Shown here: positions 9,080 through 17,524 of the stretch, piece by piece
How positions within the stretch are numbered: position 1 is the stretch's first letter
How the letters are laid out: every line of letters starts with the position of its first letter
Assembly: GCA_964564025.1 (NCBI GenBank)
Contig: CAZLZO010000001.1
Location: 62,001 to 126,000 of the forward strand
Length of the DNA stretch: 64,000 bases
Origin: DRYM01 sp964564025
GTDB lineage: Archaea; Thermoproteota; Thermoprotei_A; EX4484-217-1
Direction of reading: 5' to 3'
Made by a program: the position numbers and the translations under genes
Notes under the pieces: generated by a model
What the model was told of the DNA's origin: nothing
Database searches by the model: none
Seen by the model: the letters and a program-made list of their open reading frames with translations, nothing else

Positions 9080-9871
9080 ATGAGTGTACAAAGAATTTTA
9101 TGCATAGGGGAACTTATGGTTGGCTTAAGAAAACTGGAAAAGGGCTTCTTAACTGAAGGTTCAGAATTCAAATTAATAGTTGAAGGATTGCCCGCTAAGG
9201 TTGCTTTAGAACTAGCTTCAATGGGTTTTAAAGTTGATTTAGCTGGAGCCGTAGGCGACGACGCTTTAGGTAAATCCCTAATTACATTCTTAAAGAACAA
9301 TGGAGTTAATATTGATAATATCGTAGTTAAAAGAGGTTTAAGAACAACAGTTGTAGTACTGATTAACGACATTTTAAAAATATACTTTAGGAAACCCTAT
9401 GCTACTACAGCAGACACAGAGTTTTCGCTAAACGATATTAGTTTAAGTAGGTTATCGAATATTAACTTACTTTACACATCAGCTTATGCTTTAATGGAGA
9501 AACCACTAGGTCATACGGTATTTTACATTGTGAAGCATTTATGGAAAAACAATGTTAAAATAGTTTTACACATAAATTTCCACACCTATGAAGATAAATT
9601 TCTAAGCCTTAGAGAACTAAGAGGTATTTTAAAGTACTCTTCAAATATAATTTTAAGTTATCGAGAACTCGATAGATTACTTAAAACATCCAAAGTTAAA
9701 ACAGCTGCACAAACAATATTTAGAAAGTTTCCTGCAGTTGAAAACGTAGCTATCACAGCACAAGGAAGAATGTATGTTCACATAAGGGGTGTAGGTGAAA
9801 AAGTTTTTAATATAAGGGAAGCTGATGAGTCAAAATTTGCCGCATTATTTATTAAAAACATAATTACTTAG
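9080..9871 (+). CDS. PfkB/ribokinase-fold protein, likely without kinase activity
   Basis: This 263-residue protein is about 40 shorter than typical PfkB sugar kinases. It starts ILCIGELMVG, has AGAVGDDALGKSL (PfkB signature 1) near residue 57, and an NFHTYEDKF segment where the substrate region ends. The GAGD motif with the catalytic Asp (signature 2) is missing: the C-terminus reads EADESKFAALFI at that place. The N-terminal Gly-Gly-Asn sugar-binding loop is also altered. It may bind a ligand rather than phosphorylate. Next on the strand are fdhD and a SIS-domain gene. Confidence 0.75.
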   Translation: MSVQRILCIGELMVGLRKLEKGFLTEGSEFKLIVEGLPAKVALELASMGFKVDLAGAVGDDALGKSLITFLKNNGVNIDNIVVKRGLRTTVVVLINDILKIYFRKPYATTADTEFSLNDISLSRLSNINLLYTSAYALMEKPLGHTVFYIVKHLWKNNVKIVLHINFHTYEDKFLSLRELRGILKYSSNIILSYRELDRLLKTSKVKTAAQTIFRKFPAVENVAITAQGRMYVHIRGVGEKVFNIREADESKFAALFIKNIIT

Positions 9872-9914
9872 AAATAATCTTAAATTAAAATGCGAACCAT
9901 AAATGTGATGAGCG

Positions 9915-10718
9915 ATGGATAAAGCAGCTCTTTACGGGAAATTAAATGTAGCTAAAGTAGTTATTGATGGTGAGAGTGTTTCTGTAAATATATTTAGCGA
10001 TGTTCTTGTTAAAGAGTATCCATTAGTAATTAAAATTAACGGTGTTGAAATTAGGAGGTACATTGTTTCTGAAACTATGTTAAAAGAATTTATTATAGGA
10101 AACCTCTTTTCGCTAGGTATAGTTAATAATTTATCAGAAATTAAGTCTGTTTCATTTAAGGGAAACGAAGTTGACATAAAGCTTGACCCTAAAGCTTTAA
10201 GAAGAATTCCTATCTTAACCATAACGCCATCATGTGGTGAGCAAGTACTACCAGAAATCAGTGGTGATAAATTAGCGATTAACACTAAAATTAGAGCGGA
10301 AAACGTTTTAGAAGCAATTAAGCAAATGTTCACTTCCTCAGACGTTTTCAAAGAGACTGGTGGAACACATGTTTCCTCACTTTTCGACATAGATACTTCA
10401 AGAACTCTCATAGTAGTTGAAGACCTAGGTAGACATAATGCTGCAGATAAAGTATTGGGTTGGGGTATTTTAAGAGGAGTATCCTTTGAAAAAGTGGCTA
10501 TAGTTACTTCGGGTAGGGTTTTCAGCGATTTAGTAGTGAAAGCTTTTAGAATAGGGACTCCCATAATAATTTCTAAATCTGCCCCATCATATGATGCTGC
10601 TTTGAGTGCAAGAAAATACGGAATAACATTGATAGGATTTGCTAGAGGAAATAGGTTTAACGTTTATTCTGAACCCGGAAGAATAGTGGAACTAGAAAAC
10701 ATAGTTTTGGAAGATTAA
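9915..10718 (+). CDS. fdhD: FdhD sulfurtransferase for formate dehydrogenase
   Basis: A 267-residue FdhD-family protein. Recognisable blocks are ETGGTHVSSLF, EDLGRHNAADKVLG, VTSGRVFSDLVVKAF, SKSAPSYDAALSA and LIGFARGNRFNVYS. FdhD carries sulfur to the bis-guanylate Mo/W cofactor of formate dehydrogenase-type enzymes. The CxxC of bacterial homologues is reduced to PSCGEQ: Cys107 is present and is the only Cys in the protein. A formate dehydrogenase gene is not in this window. Confidence 0.92.
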   Translation: MDKAALYGKLNVAKVVIDGESVSVNIFSDVLVKEYPLVIKINGVEIRRYIVSETMLKEFIIGNLFSLGIVNNLSEIKSVSFKGNEVDIKLDPKALRRIPILTITPSCGEQVLPEISGDKLAINTKIRAENVLEAIKQMFTSSDVFKETGGTHVSSLFDIDTSRTLIVVEDLGRHNAADKVLGWGILRGVSFEKVAIVTSGRVFSDLVVKAFRIGTPIIISKSAPSYDAALSARKYGITLIGFARGNRFNVYSEPGRIVELENIVLED

Positions 10719-10719
10719 A

Positions 10720-11598
10720 ATGCTTTATCAACTTATAAGAGACGAAATCCTAAGAACATATGAAGCAGCAAAGAAAACATATGAGAACATAAAGTTTTCC
10801 CTCGAAGAGGCATACGTTGTAGGCTCAGGGGATTCGTATGCAGCAGCACTAATTATTCAAGGAGTTACTAACAATAAATTCATAGCATTGGATCCTTATG
10901 AAGCACAGTTCAGTATTAAACCACATAAGGTGTACGTTGTCGTTTCAGTTTCAGGTAAAACAAGAGAGAATATAGAGTTAGCAATTAAAGTTAGAGAAAG
11001 CGGAGGTAAGGTAATCGCTATCACAGCTAATCCTAAATCTAAATTAGCTCAAAAAGCTAGCGAAATAATTCCCATAGACTACTCTCCACCAAACCTTCCA
11101 ATACCTGGAACTCTCTCATTCACATTGTCCTTAATAGCTCTCTACGCGTTAGCTAATTTAGACGTTAATTTTGAAAAGCTTAAGAATCCAGAGCTTAAGG
11201 CTTTGAAGGGATTGGAGCCAATATTCATAGGTACATTAGGAGGCTATGGTGTTGCATACTATTCAGCTTTAAAATTCTATGAAGTTTTTGGCTCCAAAGC
11301 CAGATTCGAAAGAACAGAGCAATTTTGTCATGCTACAATATTTAGTGTGAGAGAAAATGATCAAGTAATATTTTATCCCTCAGATAATGATAGAAGAGCG
11401 AGAGAAGTTGCTGAAGCTATTAGTGAAAAATACAACTTAGTCATATACGATAGATGTGAAAAACATATGAAACACCTATGTCAAATAGTTGATTTCCAAA
11501 CGAGTTTAGCCGAATACATTAAGGAGTTAGGATTAGAAAAACCCTATTTCACTATAGCAAAAGGTGTTTTAGATGTAAGCAGTAACCTCATATACTAA
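10720..11598 (+). CDS. SIS-domain phosphosugar-binding protein
   Basis: This 292-residue protein has two SIS halves. The first contains VVGSGDSYAAALI (about 33-45) and VVVSVSGKTRENIELA, the Ser-rich phosphosugar loop. The second has FIGTLGGYGVAYYSALKF and FERTEQFCHATIF, with a Glu-containing helix as in glucosamine-phosphate or phosphoglucose isomerases. It starts 1 base after the fdhD stop, so it is probably co-transcribed with fdhD and the PfkB-like gene. It may be a sugar-phosphate isomerase, deglycase or sensor; the substrate cannot be read. Confidence 0.8.
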   Translation: MLYQLIRDEILRTYEAAKKTYENIKFSLEEAYVVGSGDSYAAALIIQGVTNNKFIALDPYEAQFSIKPHKVYVVVSVSGKTRENIELAIKVRESGGKVIAITANPKSKLAQKASEIIPIDYSPPNLPIPGTLSFTLSLIALYALANLDVNFEKLKNPELKALKGLEPIFIGTLGGYGVAYYSALKFYEVFGSKARFERTEQFCHATIFSVRENDQVIFYPSDNDRRAREVAEAISEKYNLVIYDRCEKHMKHLCQIVDFQTSLAEYIKELGLEKPYFTIAKGVLDVSSNLIY

Positions 11599-11676
11599 CT
11601 TCACTTGCACTAATGGGCTAAGACCCCTTTTAATTTCCCTTATTAAATTACAAATAGTTAAGGCCTAACAACATTC

Positions 11677-12609
11677 CTAGATTTCCCCTTCAAAATACTT
11701 CTTAAAGAACCCTACATATTTAAAACCGTCATCCGGAAACATGAGAACAAATACTCCTTCAGCACCTTCCTTAACTAATTTCTTAAACGACCAATAAACA
11801 GCCCCGGAGCTTAAACCTATTAGTATGCCTTCCTTCCTAGCTACTTCTATTGATGACTCCACAGCATCTCTTAATGTAACATCTATCAAACCGTCTATTT
11901 GTACTTGGAAAAACCACTTAGGCTTTGTTTCAATTCTCTTAATTCCAGGTATGCTATGGCCTTTAGCTGGCTGAACAGCATATACTTTTGTTTTACCGAA
12001 AACTTCCTTAATTCTCTTTGAAATGGCAGCTACATGGCCTGACGTGCCTGTTCCGCAAACTACGTAGTCTGGTGTTTTCTTTAAAGCTTTCATTTGCTCT
12101 ACGATTTCTTTAGCTGTGGTTTCATAATGCATTTTGAAGTTAACGTCGTTTTCGAATTGGTTAAGATTGGTTGCACCAATTTCTTCAGCGTGTTTTCGTA
12201 CATAATTCCAAAACTCCGGACCTATGGTTTCATATTCTGTAGTAACGTATTCTGCTCCGAAAACTTTAAGCAATATAGGGACAGTTTCTGAAACTTTCTT
12301 TGGAAGGTAGGCTCTAAACTCTCTATCGTAAATTCTTGAAAGCGCTGCTAACGCTAAGCTTGTATTTCCTGAGGAAGCTTCTTCAATAACATCTTTAAGT
12401 AAACCTTTATCATAAGCATCTTTAATCATGGCCCAAGATATTCTATCTTTAATACTTCTACTGTATGGATTGTAGAATTCAAGCTTAGCCCAAACCTCTA
12501 CCCTACCTATCGATGACTTTGAAAGCTTAACTAATGGTGTTGGCAAATTACCTATAAATAATTCTAAAGTGTTTTCAAATATTCTATATTTCCAAAGCTC
12601 TTTTTCCAT
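11677..12609 (-). CDS. Cysteine synthase-like PLP enzyme (beta family)
   Basis: This 310-residue fold-type II PLP enzyme has the PLP lysine in NPYSRSIKDR (Lys54), the substrate loop ASSGNTS (about 79-84), the PLP-phosphate loop CGTGTSGH and the C-terminal LIGLSSGAVYWSF. That is the cysteine synthase/O-phosphoserine sulfhydrylase pattern. The donor (O-acetylserine or O-phosphoserine) cannot be decided; archaea often use O-phosphoserine. Start ATG 12609 follows GAGGTTGAGCTC. It diverges from a TusA-like sulfur carrier across a palindrome. Confidence 0.88.
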   Translation of the reverse strand: MEKELWKYRIFENTLELFIGNLPTPLVKLSKSSIGRVEVWAKLEFYNPYSRSIKDRISWAMIKDAYDKGLLKDVIEEASSGNTSLALAALSRIYDREFRAYLPKKVSETVPILLKVFGAEYVTTEYETIGPEFWNYVRKHAEEIGATNLNQFENDVNFKMHYETTAKEIVEQMKALKKTPDYVVCGTGTSGHVAAISKRIKEVFGKTKVYAVQPAKGHSIPGIKRIETKPKWFFQVQIDGLIDVTLRDAVESSIEVARKEGILIGLSSGAVYWSFKKLVKEGAEGVFVLMFPDDGFKYVGFFKKYFEGEI

Positions 12610-12662
12610 GAGCTCAACCTCTTCCTTTAAATACGTATGGTTAGAGCTTAATAGTTATTCGT

Positions 12663-12696
12663 CACTAGAATCTAGTGGTTAAAATAGGTTAAAATA
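12663..12696. promoter_or_regulatory. Palindrome plus tandem 10-mer between cysteine synthase and tusA-like genes
   Basis: CACTAGA-A-TCTAGTG at 12663-12677 is a perfect inverted repeat with 7-base arms. The 10-mer GGTTAAAATA follows immediately, twice in tandem (12677-12696), leading into AT-rich sequence that can serve as the TATA region of the plus-strand gene. A shared operator for the two divergent sulfur genes is the simplest reading. Confidence 0.45.
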
Positions 12697-12732
12697 AGAA
12701 AATAATATTAACGCCGTTAAAGGTGATAGAAA

Positions 12733-12975
12733 ATTACATTAAAGGAAAAAGTCATAGACTTAACAGGTAAGTCATCAGAATGTAGAGATCATCCAGTTCT
12801 AGACTTAACTAAAACATTCAATAATATGAAGAAAGGTGAAAGAGTAAGATTCATAGTGGATTCCATGGAAATTCCCTTAGAAATAGTAATTACACTAGCT
12901 AAAGTGAGAAACATAAGCATAAGCATCGTTGAATCTAAGGGTAACAGATTAATTTTCGTTGCTGAGAAGAAATAG
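12733..12975 (+). CDS. TusA-like sulfur-carrier protein, apparent ATT start
   Basis: The frame encodes 80 residues ending at TAG 12975. It shows VIDLTGKSSECRDHPVLDL followed by NNMKKGERVRFIVDS, the TusA/SirA arrangement (sulfur Cys near the start, then a helix, then the KGE turn). The Cys-to-Pro spacing (CRDHP) is wider than the usual CPxP. No ATG, GTG or TTG precedes the Cys: an in-frame TAG lies at 12727-12729, and the first Met is about 30 codons in, after the active Cys. ATT at 12733 sits 7 bases after AGGTG, so it is the likely start. It diverges from the cysteine synthase gene. Confidence 0.7.
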   Translation: MTLKEKVIDLTGKSSECRDHPVLDLTKTFNNMKKGERVRFIVDSMEIPLEIVITLAKVRNISISIVESKGNRLIFVAEKK

Positions 12976-13070
12976 AACTACGTATTAAATGACCTATTTC
13001 GACTACTAAGCGCTAGATAAGCGTTAGGTAATTTAAACATCATTAATCATTTATTTTTAGGAGGCAAACT

Positions 13071-13385
13071 ATGAGTTTAAAGTATGAAACAATAATTGAT
13101 GGTAAAATAGTTAAAGCAGTATATGTAGCTAAAGACGGCGTAATAAACGAAGTATGGCCTCCGAGAAGTTTAGACAAAAAGACAGAGGATATGCTTAAGA
13201 AATATGTGCTTTCTTCACCAAGAAAGTTTATAATGCTTACAGGAAGTTCATTACAGCACATATTTCTAAGTATAAAACATAGTGAAAAGAATATAATATT
13301 GAAAATCTCTAAGGGAGTTCGTCCAGAGAAAATACTTCAAAAAGTAGCTATAGTACTTATAACATTAAAGCATTCATATAACTAA
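13071..13385 (+). CDS. Hypothetical protein, 104 residues
   Basis: ATG 13071 follows AGGAGG with a good 7-base spacer, the strongest ribosome site in this part of the window, so the gene is likely real. The product has a beta-rich N-terminus (KYETIIDGKIVKAVYVAKDG) and two mixed hydrophobic strands after residue 50. It has no signal peptide or membrane segment, no Cys, and I recognise no family. Its end overlaps the converging membrane-protein gene by 12 bases. Confidence 0.6.
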   Translation: MSLKYETIIDGKIVKAVYVAKDGVINEVWPPRSLDKKTEDMLKKYVLSSPRKFIMLTGSSLQHIFLSIKHSEKNIILKISKGVRPEKILQKVAIVLITLKHSYN

Positions 13386-13865
13386 TTCAACAACATGCAA
13401 ACCCATGTTTATAGCGGTATATGATATATATGATGAAAAAATTACTCCTAGAATTATTGAAAACGCTGCTTTATCGTAGCTTATATTGAACAGTTTTGCC
13501 ACTAAAGCTCCGGTCCACGCTCCACTTCCAGGTAAAGGTATAGTTATGAACAAAATAAGCCCTGGAACACCGTATTTTTCAACATACTTCCTAGACTTAT
13601 TGCGAATATAGTTAACATACTTAAAGTAGAATGCTCTTATAAGCCTAGATCTGAAGGGGAATGCTTTTCCCTCCTTAATTTTCTCTTCCACTTTATCTAG
13701 AATCCAGTAAAGAGCAATACCTATGAGTATTGTTGGTATAGAAATTGCTAGAGGAATTATAGGTGACTTAATATTTAAAGCGATCATCACATATGCAACG
13801 GCAACTCTAGCTTCAAAACCAGGAGCAATAGTTATTATGAGAACTTTTAGTGCCTCTTCCAACAT
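13374..13865 (-). CDS. Small multidrug export-like membrane protein (COG2426)
   Basis: A 163-residue integral membrane protein with about four hydrophobic segments. The family hallmark TIPLPGSGAWTGALVAKLF lies at about 108-126, followed by a glycine-rich membrane segment SIILGVIFSSYISY. A basic cytoplasmic loop (FRSRLIRAFYFKY..RNKSRKY) separates the halves. The family was named for putative small multidrug exporters, but the function is poorly established. It lies just after the tRNA thiolase gene on the same strand. Confidence 0.8.
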   Translation of the reverse strand: MLEEALKVLIITIAPGFEARVAVAYVMIALNIKSPIIPLAISIPTILIGIALYWILDKVEEKIKEGKAFPFRSRLIRAFYFKYVNYIRNKSRKYVEKYGVPGLILFITIPLPGSGAWTGALVAKLFNISYDKAAFSIILGVIFSSYISYTAINMGLHVVELVI

Positions 13866-13877
13866 TGTAGTGTAGCC

Positions 13878-14819
13878 TCAAATAACTTTCAAGGAAATTT
13901 TCATTTTAATCTCACATGCTTTACATACCTCCTTAGCTGAAGGCTCACCACATATTTTACATTCAGTAAATTTGTACATTTTGTATCTAGATAGTTTCTT
14001 TCTCATTTCATCGATTTTAATCATTAACCTATATTTAAAACCGGAATTTTCGGCTTCAACTTTGTTTAAAAACTTTCTAATATCCCACCTTAATGAGTAA
14101 GGGGCATAAGGGCATTCAACGTAAGGGGTTTCTAAACCAACTATTATTGAATGTATTAATGACTCTTTCTCATACATATAGTGTAAGGGCCTAATCCTTG
14201 GAACAAGTTTTGGATGATCAGCTTTTACTATTATGCCACCACGTATTAGGGATTGAAAATCGCCTCTAATAATGTTCATAATGGCTGTTTGCAAGTCATC
14301 ATCTAGATTATGCCCTGTAACCAAGTATTCTGCTCCAAGTTCTCTTGAAACTTTATTTAAAAGATAACGTCTAATAACCCCACATACTGTACATGGTTTC
14401 CAATCTATTTTACCATCAAAAAACAGTTTTGCTGCATCATCTACTGTGAAACTAAAAGCGTTTTTAACATCAACTAAGAGGTATTCTACGCCTAGTTTTT
14501 CAGCAACATTCTTTAAAGCTTTAATCGTATGTTCTCTGTAGCCAGAAATTCCTTCATTAATTAGTAATGCTTTAACTTCAAAACCATATTTTTCTGAAAG
14601 CTTCTTCATAACGTAAAGCGCGTTTAAACTATCCTTACCCCCTGAGGTCGCTACAGTAAATAGTTTACCTGAAATCCCAGAGAGAACACCTGCTTTAGAA
14701 AGCGTTCTTTCGGCCTTCTCTAAGAAATAATTTTGAAAACATTTTTTACAGAAATACCTTCCCTCATAAGCTACTTTAATAATGGCTTTCTCCTTTCCAC
14801 ATATTGAGCAAAGAGGCAT
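13878..14819 (-). CDS. ttuA: TtuA/Ncs6-type tRNA 2-thiolation enzyme
   Basis: Using ATG 14819 (after GTGAT, 8 bases past the previous stop; GTG 14831 is an alternative) the product has 313 residues. Two Cys pairs (4/7 and 24/27) form an N-terminal zinc ribbon, SGGKDS (59-64) is the PP-loop that adenylates the target base, Cys143, Cys146 and Cys236 match the three Cys that hold the catalytic 4Fe-4S cluster, and a C-terminal zinc knuckle (CKICG..CKAC) ends the protein. It makes 2-thiouridine derivatives in tRNA. T54 (TtuA) versus wobble U34 (Ncs6) is not decided by sequence alone. Confidence 0.88.
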   Translation of the reverse strand: MPLCSICGKEKAIIKVAYEGRYFCKKCFQNYFLEKAERTLSKAGVLSGISGKLFTVATSGGKDSLNALYVMKKLSEKYGFEVKALLINEGISGYREHTIKALKNVAEKLGVEYLLVDVKNAFSFTVDDAAKLFFDGKIDWKPCTVCGVIRRYLLNKVSRELGAEYLVTGHNLDDDLQTAIMNIIRGDFQSLIRGGIIVKADHPKLVPRIRPLHYMYEKESLIHSIIVGLETPYVECPYAPYSLRWDIRKFLNKVEAENSGFKYRLMIKIDEMRKKLSRYKMYKFTECKICGEPSAKEVCKACEIKMKISLKVI

Positions 14820-14827
14820 TTCTATGA

Positions 14828-15466
14828 TCACTTTTCTATAGTTCTAAATGGACATATTTTAGCGTAGAAACAGTACTTACATTCCCATGACCATCTTGGA
14901 TGCATGCTATTATGTATTGTTTCAACAACTAGTGATTCAACATCTAACGGTTTCTTTTCAATATAAAATTCGGCTAGTCTATCAGGAGTCACATACAGTA
15001 GAAGGCCTGCTTTTCTATCGAAAATATTAAGATAAATTTGTAACTGCATTAAATGGTGGTCATGAGGTATTCCTAGGTCGCTTCTCGCTGTTTTTATTTC
15101 AACAACATAGTTTTCATTTAGAGCATCAACTCTTCCTTTAATCTTAACTTCTCTGTTATCTATAGACACTTCTTTTTCAAACTCTACTTCCACTTGAAAA
15201 CCCTCTTCCTTAAGAAAACTTTCAATACCTATGTGTACCATGTCACCCAATATGTGAGCTGGTTCAAACTTAAATGCTAATTCAGGATACCTTATTCTGA
15301 ATTCCCTTTTTTGACTACATGAAACCATATCCGTAACGTAAACTATGTTAGGGTTTGTTGCATCCTTAAAATGCTCTTTGTAATCGCTTAAAACTCTTCG
15401 ATAAAGTTTTTCCATAACTATGTTTGATGCTTTAAACTTCTCTGTTAAATGCAATTTACAATACAC
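14828..15466 (-). CDS. Cas4-like PD-(D/E)XK nuclease with Fe-S cysteines, solo
   Basis: A 212-residue protein with GTG start at 15466. Nuclease residues are His78, Asp114 (GRVDAL), Glu123-x-Lys125 (VVEIKTA) and Gln141 (QLQIYL). One Cys in the N-terminal part (Cys50) and three at the C-terminus (196, 199, 205) match the 4Fe-4S pattern of Cas4/RecB-type exonucleases. No cas gene or repeat array is in the window, so it belongs to the solo Cas4-like group with a possible DNA repair role. It overlaps the GTG form of the tRNA thiolase gene by 4 bases. Confidence 0.85.
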   Translation of the reverse strand: MYCKLHLTEKFKASNIVMEKLYRRVLSDYKEHFKDATNPNIVYVTDMVSCSQKREFRIRYPELAFKFEPAHILGDMVHIGIESFLKEEGFQVEVEFEKEVSIDNREVKIKGRVDALNENYVVEIKTARSDLGIPHDHHLMQLQIYLNIFDRKAGLLLYVTPDRLAEFYIEKKPLDVESLVVETIHNSMHPRWSWECKYCFYAKICPFRTIEK

Positions 15467-15525
15467 CTTATCTTCTACTCTTATTACAGGTAATTTAAAA
15501 CTAACTTTACTTAGTGGTTACCTAG

Positions 15526-15603
15526 CGAGAATACTTTTGTTAAAGCATTAAATTCTCGTTAATTGAAATTATTATTAGTAATTTCTTCTAAATAATATAT
15601 ATT
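15526..15603. promoter_or_regulatory. Two inverted repeats and TATA region before the cystathionine-synthase-like gene
   Basis: CGAGAAT (15526-15532) pairs with ATTCTCG (15552-15558), and GAAATTA (15565-15571) pairs with TAATTTC (15579-15585). An AT-rich TATA-like stretch, AATAATATATATT, follows at 15591-15603, about 48 bases before the GTG start. The repeats sit just upstream of that promoter and may be regulator sites; they could also serve the divergent Cas4-like gene. Confidence 0.35.
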
Positions 15604-15650
15604 ACTGATACTTCTTCATAACCATGAACTACGATATTTAAGGAGAGCAG

Positions 15651-16838
15651 GTGTTAAGGAAGATGAGAAGGTTTCAAACCAAAGCTATCCATGGACATGT
15701 ATTTTACGATGAAAAGTATGGAGCCTTTATCACACCGATATATCAAAGTGTTGTTTATGAGCAATTCGATAGAAAAACGGGCAAGTTAAGATTAACTGAT
15801 AGAGGATTTGAGTTAAAGTATTCACGAGAGGAAAATCCAACCGTTAGAATGCTTGAAAGAGTTTTAGCTAAGCTTGAAGAAACGTATGATTCCATAGCGT
15901 TTAACAGTGGTATGGCGTCTATTTCCTCAACACTCTTCTCCCTTATACATTATGGAAGCGTTATCCTTGTACCTTATGAGGTTTATGGAACAACATTGCA
16001 TCTCATAGATAATATGGGTAAGTTTGGTGTTAAAGTAGTTAAGATTTATCCTTCAACAGAAGCTATAATCGAGAATATTAGCGAAAACATAGATGTTATT
16101 TTCATAGAAACAATAACTAATCCTACATTAAAAGTATTGGATGTTGAGCAAATAGCTAAAGTAGCTAGAGAAGTTGGAGCAAAACTCATTGTTGACAACA
16201 CATTTGCATCTCCCGTAATATTTAATCCCATAAACGCTGGAGCACATGTAGTTGTTCATAGTGCAACTAAGTACTTAGCAGGACATAATGATGTATTAGG
16301 CGGTTTTTCAGCTATAGATGATGTAGAATTGATTAGGGAGATATGGGATTGGCGTAGAAAGCTTGGCTCAATAATTCAGCCATTAGAAGCTTATCTTATA
16401 CTTAGAGGAATTAAAACGCTTGAAATAAGATTTAAGAAACATAGTGAAAATGCACTAGCCATTGCCGAGTTTCTTCGAGAACACCCTAAAGTTGTTGAGG
16501 TATTCTATCCCGGATTAAAAGATAGTCCATACTATAGTTTGGCTTGTAAAATGTTTAAGAAAAGACTTTTCGGAGGAGTCGTTTCATTCAGGGTTAAGGG
16601 TAGTATGGAAGATGCGAAAAAGGTTCTTCTTTCAACATCAATTATTAAGCCTTCTCCAAGTCTTGGTGGAGCAGAGTCACTTATGACTCTTCCAGCTCTA
16701 AGTTCAGCTAAGTATATTCCGAAAGAATATAGGGAACATGTAGGCATCTCTGATAATCTTCTAAGACTTTCTGTGGGGTTAGAAGATGTCGACGACATTA
16801 TTGAAGATTTAGATAAGGCACTGTCAAACTTAAAGTGA
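15651..16838 (+). CDS. Cystathionine gamma-synthase/lyase family PLP enzyme
   Basis: This 395-residue protein is of standard length. The PLP lysine is in HSATKYLAGH (Lys207), with VDNTFASP (Asp182) and FNSGMAS earlier and PSLGGAESL near the C-terminus, which together define the Cys/Met-metabolism PLP family. Members make cystathionine, split it, or release methanethiol from methionine; the exact reaction is not decided. GTG 15651 has AGGAG 5 bases upstream, and ATG 15663 is possible. It shares the neighbourhood with cysteine synthase, TusA-like and tRNA-thiolase genes. The end overlaps the PhoU-like gene by 9 bases. Confidence 0.9.
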   Translation: MLRKMRRFQTKAIHGHVFYDEKYGAFITPIYQSVVYEQFDRKTGKLRLTDRGFELKYSREENPTVRMLERVLAKLEETYDSIAFNSGMASISSTLFSLIHYGSVILVPYEVYGTTLHLIDNMGKFGVKVVKIYPSTEAIIENISENIDVIFIETITNPTLKVLDVEQIAKVAREVGAKLIVDNTFASPVIFNPINAGAHVVVHSATKYLAGHNDVLGGFSAIDDVELIREIWDWRRKLGSIIQPLEAYLILRGIKTLEIRFKKHSENALAIAEFLREHPKVVEVFYPGLKDSPYYSLACKMFKKRLFGGVVSFRVKGSMEDAKKVLLSTSIIKPSPSLGGAESLMTLPALSSAKYIPKEYREHVGISDNLLRLSVGLEDVDDIIEDLDKALSNLK

Positions 16839-17495
16839 TAGTAAAGCAATACTCCTTATAACATCCGCTACATCCTCGCATCTATCCTCTGCGTTTTCTA
16901 TAGAATCTATTGTTTCCTTAGCTATAATGCATGATGAAGCCTCTGTTTTATCGCACCATTCAAGTACTTTAGCTAATCCTCCCACACGTATCTCGTCAAC
17001 TTCTTCTTCAAGACTCTCTATTTTATCAGCTATTTCGAGGGCCTCCTTAGGGTTCTCGTAAATCTCCATTATAGCGTCTTTTATTAGAAGAGTTGACTCA
17101 TAAACTTTAGAAGCCATTTCGTAAAGTATTTTTAAAATTTCCTCAGGTATTTTAGCCGAAGACGGAAGCATAAGTTTTCGTGAAGCAGATTTTACGTACG
17201 CGGCAATATCGTCAGCTGTTAATACAAGTCTTATAAGGTCCTCCCTATCTATTGGGTGAAATATTCCTTTAGAAAGTTCAGCGATAATGCTTCTTTTTAT
17301 TTCATCAGCTTCTCTTTCTAAATTAAAGACTTTTCTATATTCTTCTCCAGCTTTCTCCCTATTCTTTCTAATACAGTTCTCTAAAAGCTTTTTAAGATGA
17401 GCAGTTTCCTCTATGACCTTATTTATATGTGATAGACATAAAGCAATTATTTCTCTTTGCCTTCTTCTCCCAATCCAAGCCCATGTTGTGGCCAT
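16830..17495 (-). CDS. PhoU-like (DUF47) partner of phosphate permease
   Basis: A 221-residue all-helical protein with the DUF47/TIGR00153 layout: an N-terminal HINKVIEETAHLKKLLENC helix, LEREADEIKRSI (metal-binding E..D motif), DREDLIRLVLTADDIAAY in the middle and ESLEEEVDEIR (second metal motif) further on. Such proteins are encoded next to Pit-type phosphate permeases and are thought to regulate them. The permease gene is 29 bases upstream on the same strand. Confidence 0.9.
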   Translation of the reverse strand: MATTWAWIGRRRQREIIALCLSHINKVIEETAHLKKLLENCIRKNREKAGEEYRKVFNLEREADEIKRSIIAELSKGIFHPIDREDLIRLVLTADDIAAYVKSASRKLMLPSSAKIPEEILKILYEMASKVYESTLLIKDAIMEIYENPKEALEIADKIESLEEEVDEIRVGGLAKVLEWCDKTEASSCIIAKETIDSIENAEDRCEDVADVIRSIALLSL

Positions 17496-17524
17496 ATTTT
17501 AAAACACCTACATGATTAACTTTA

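Noticed and set aside
11599..11676. GGGCTAAGACCCC followed by TTTT as a terminator
   Set aside because: The stem is only three to four bases, too weak to call, although the T-run could help termination.
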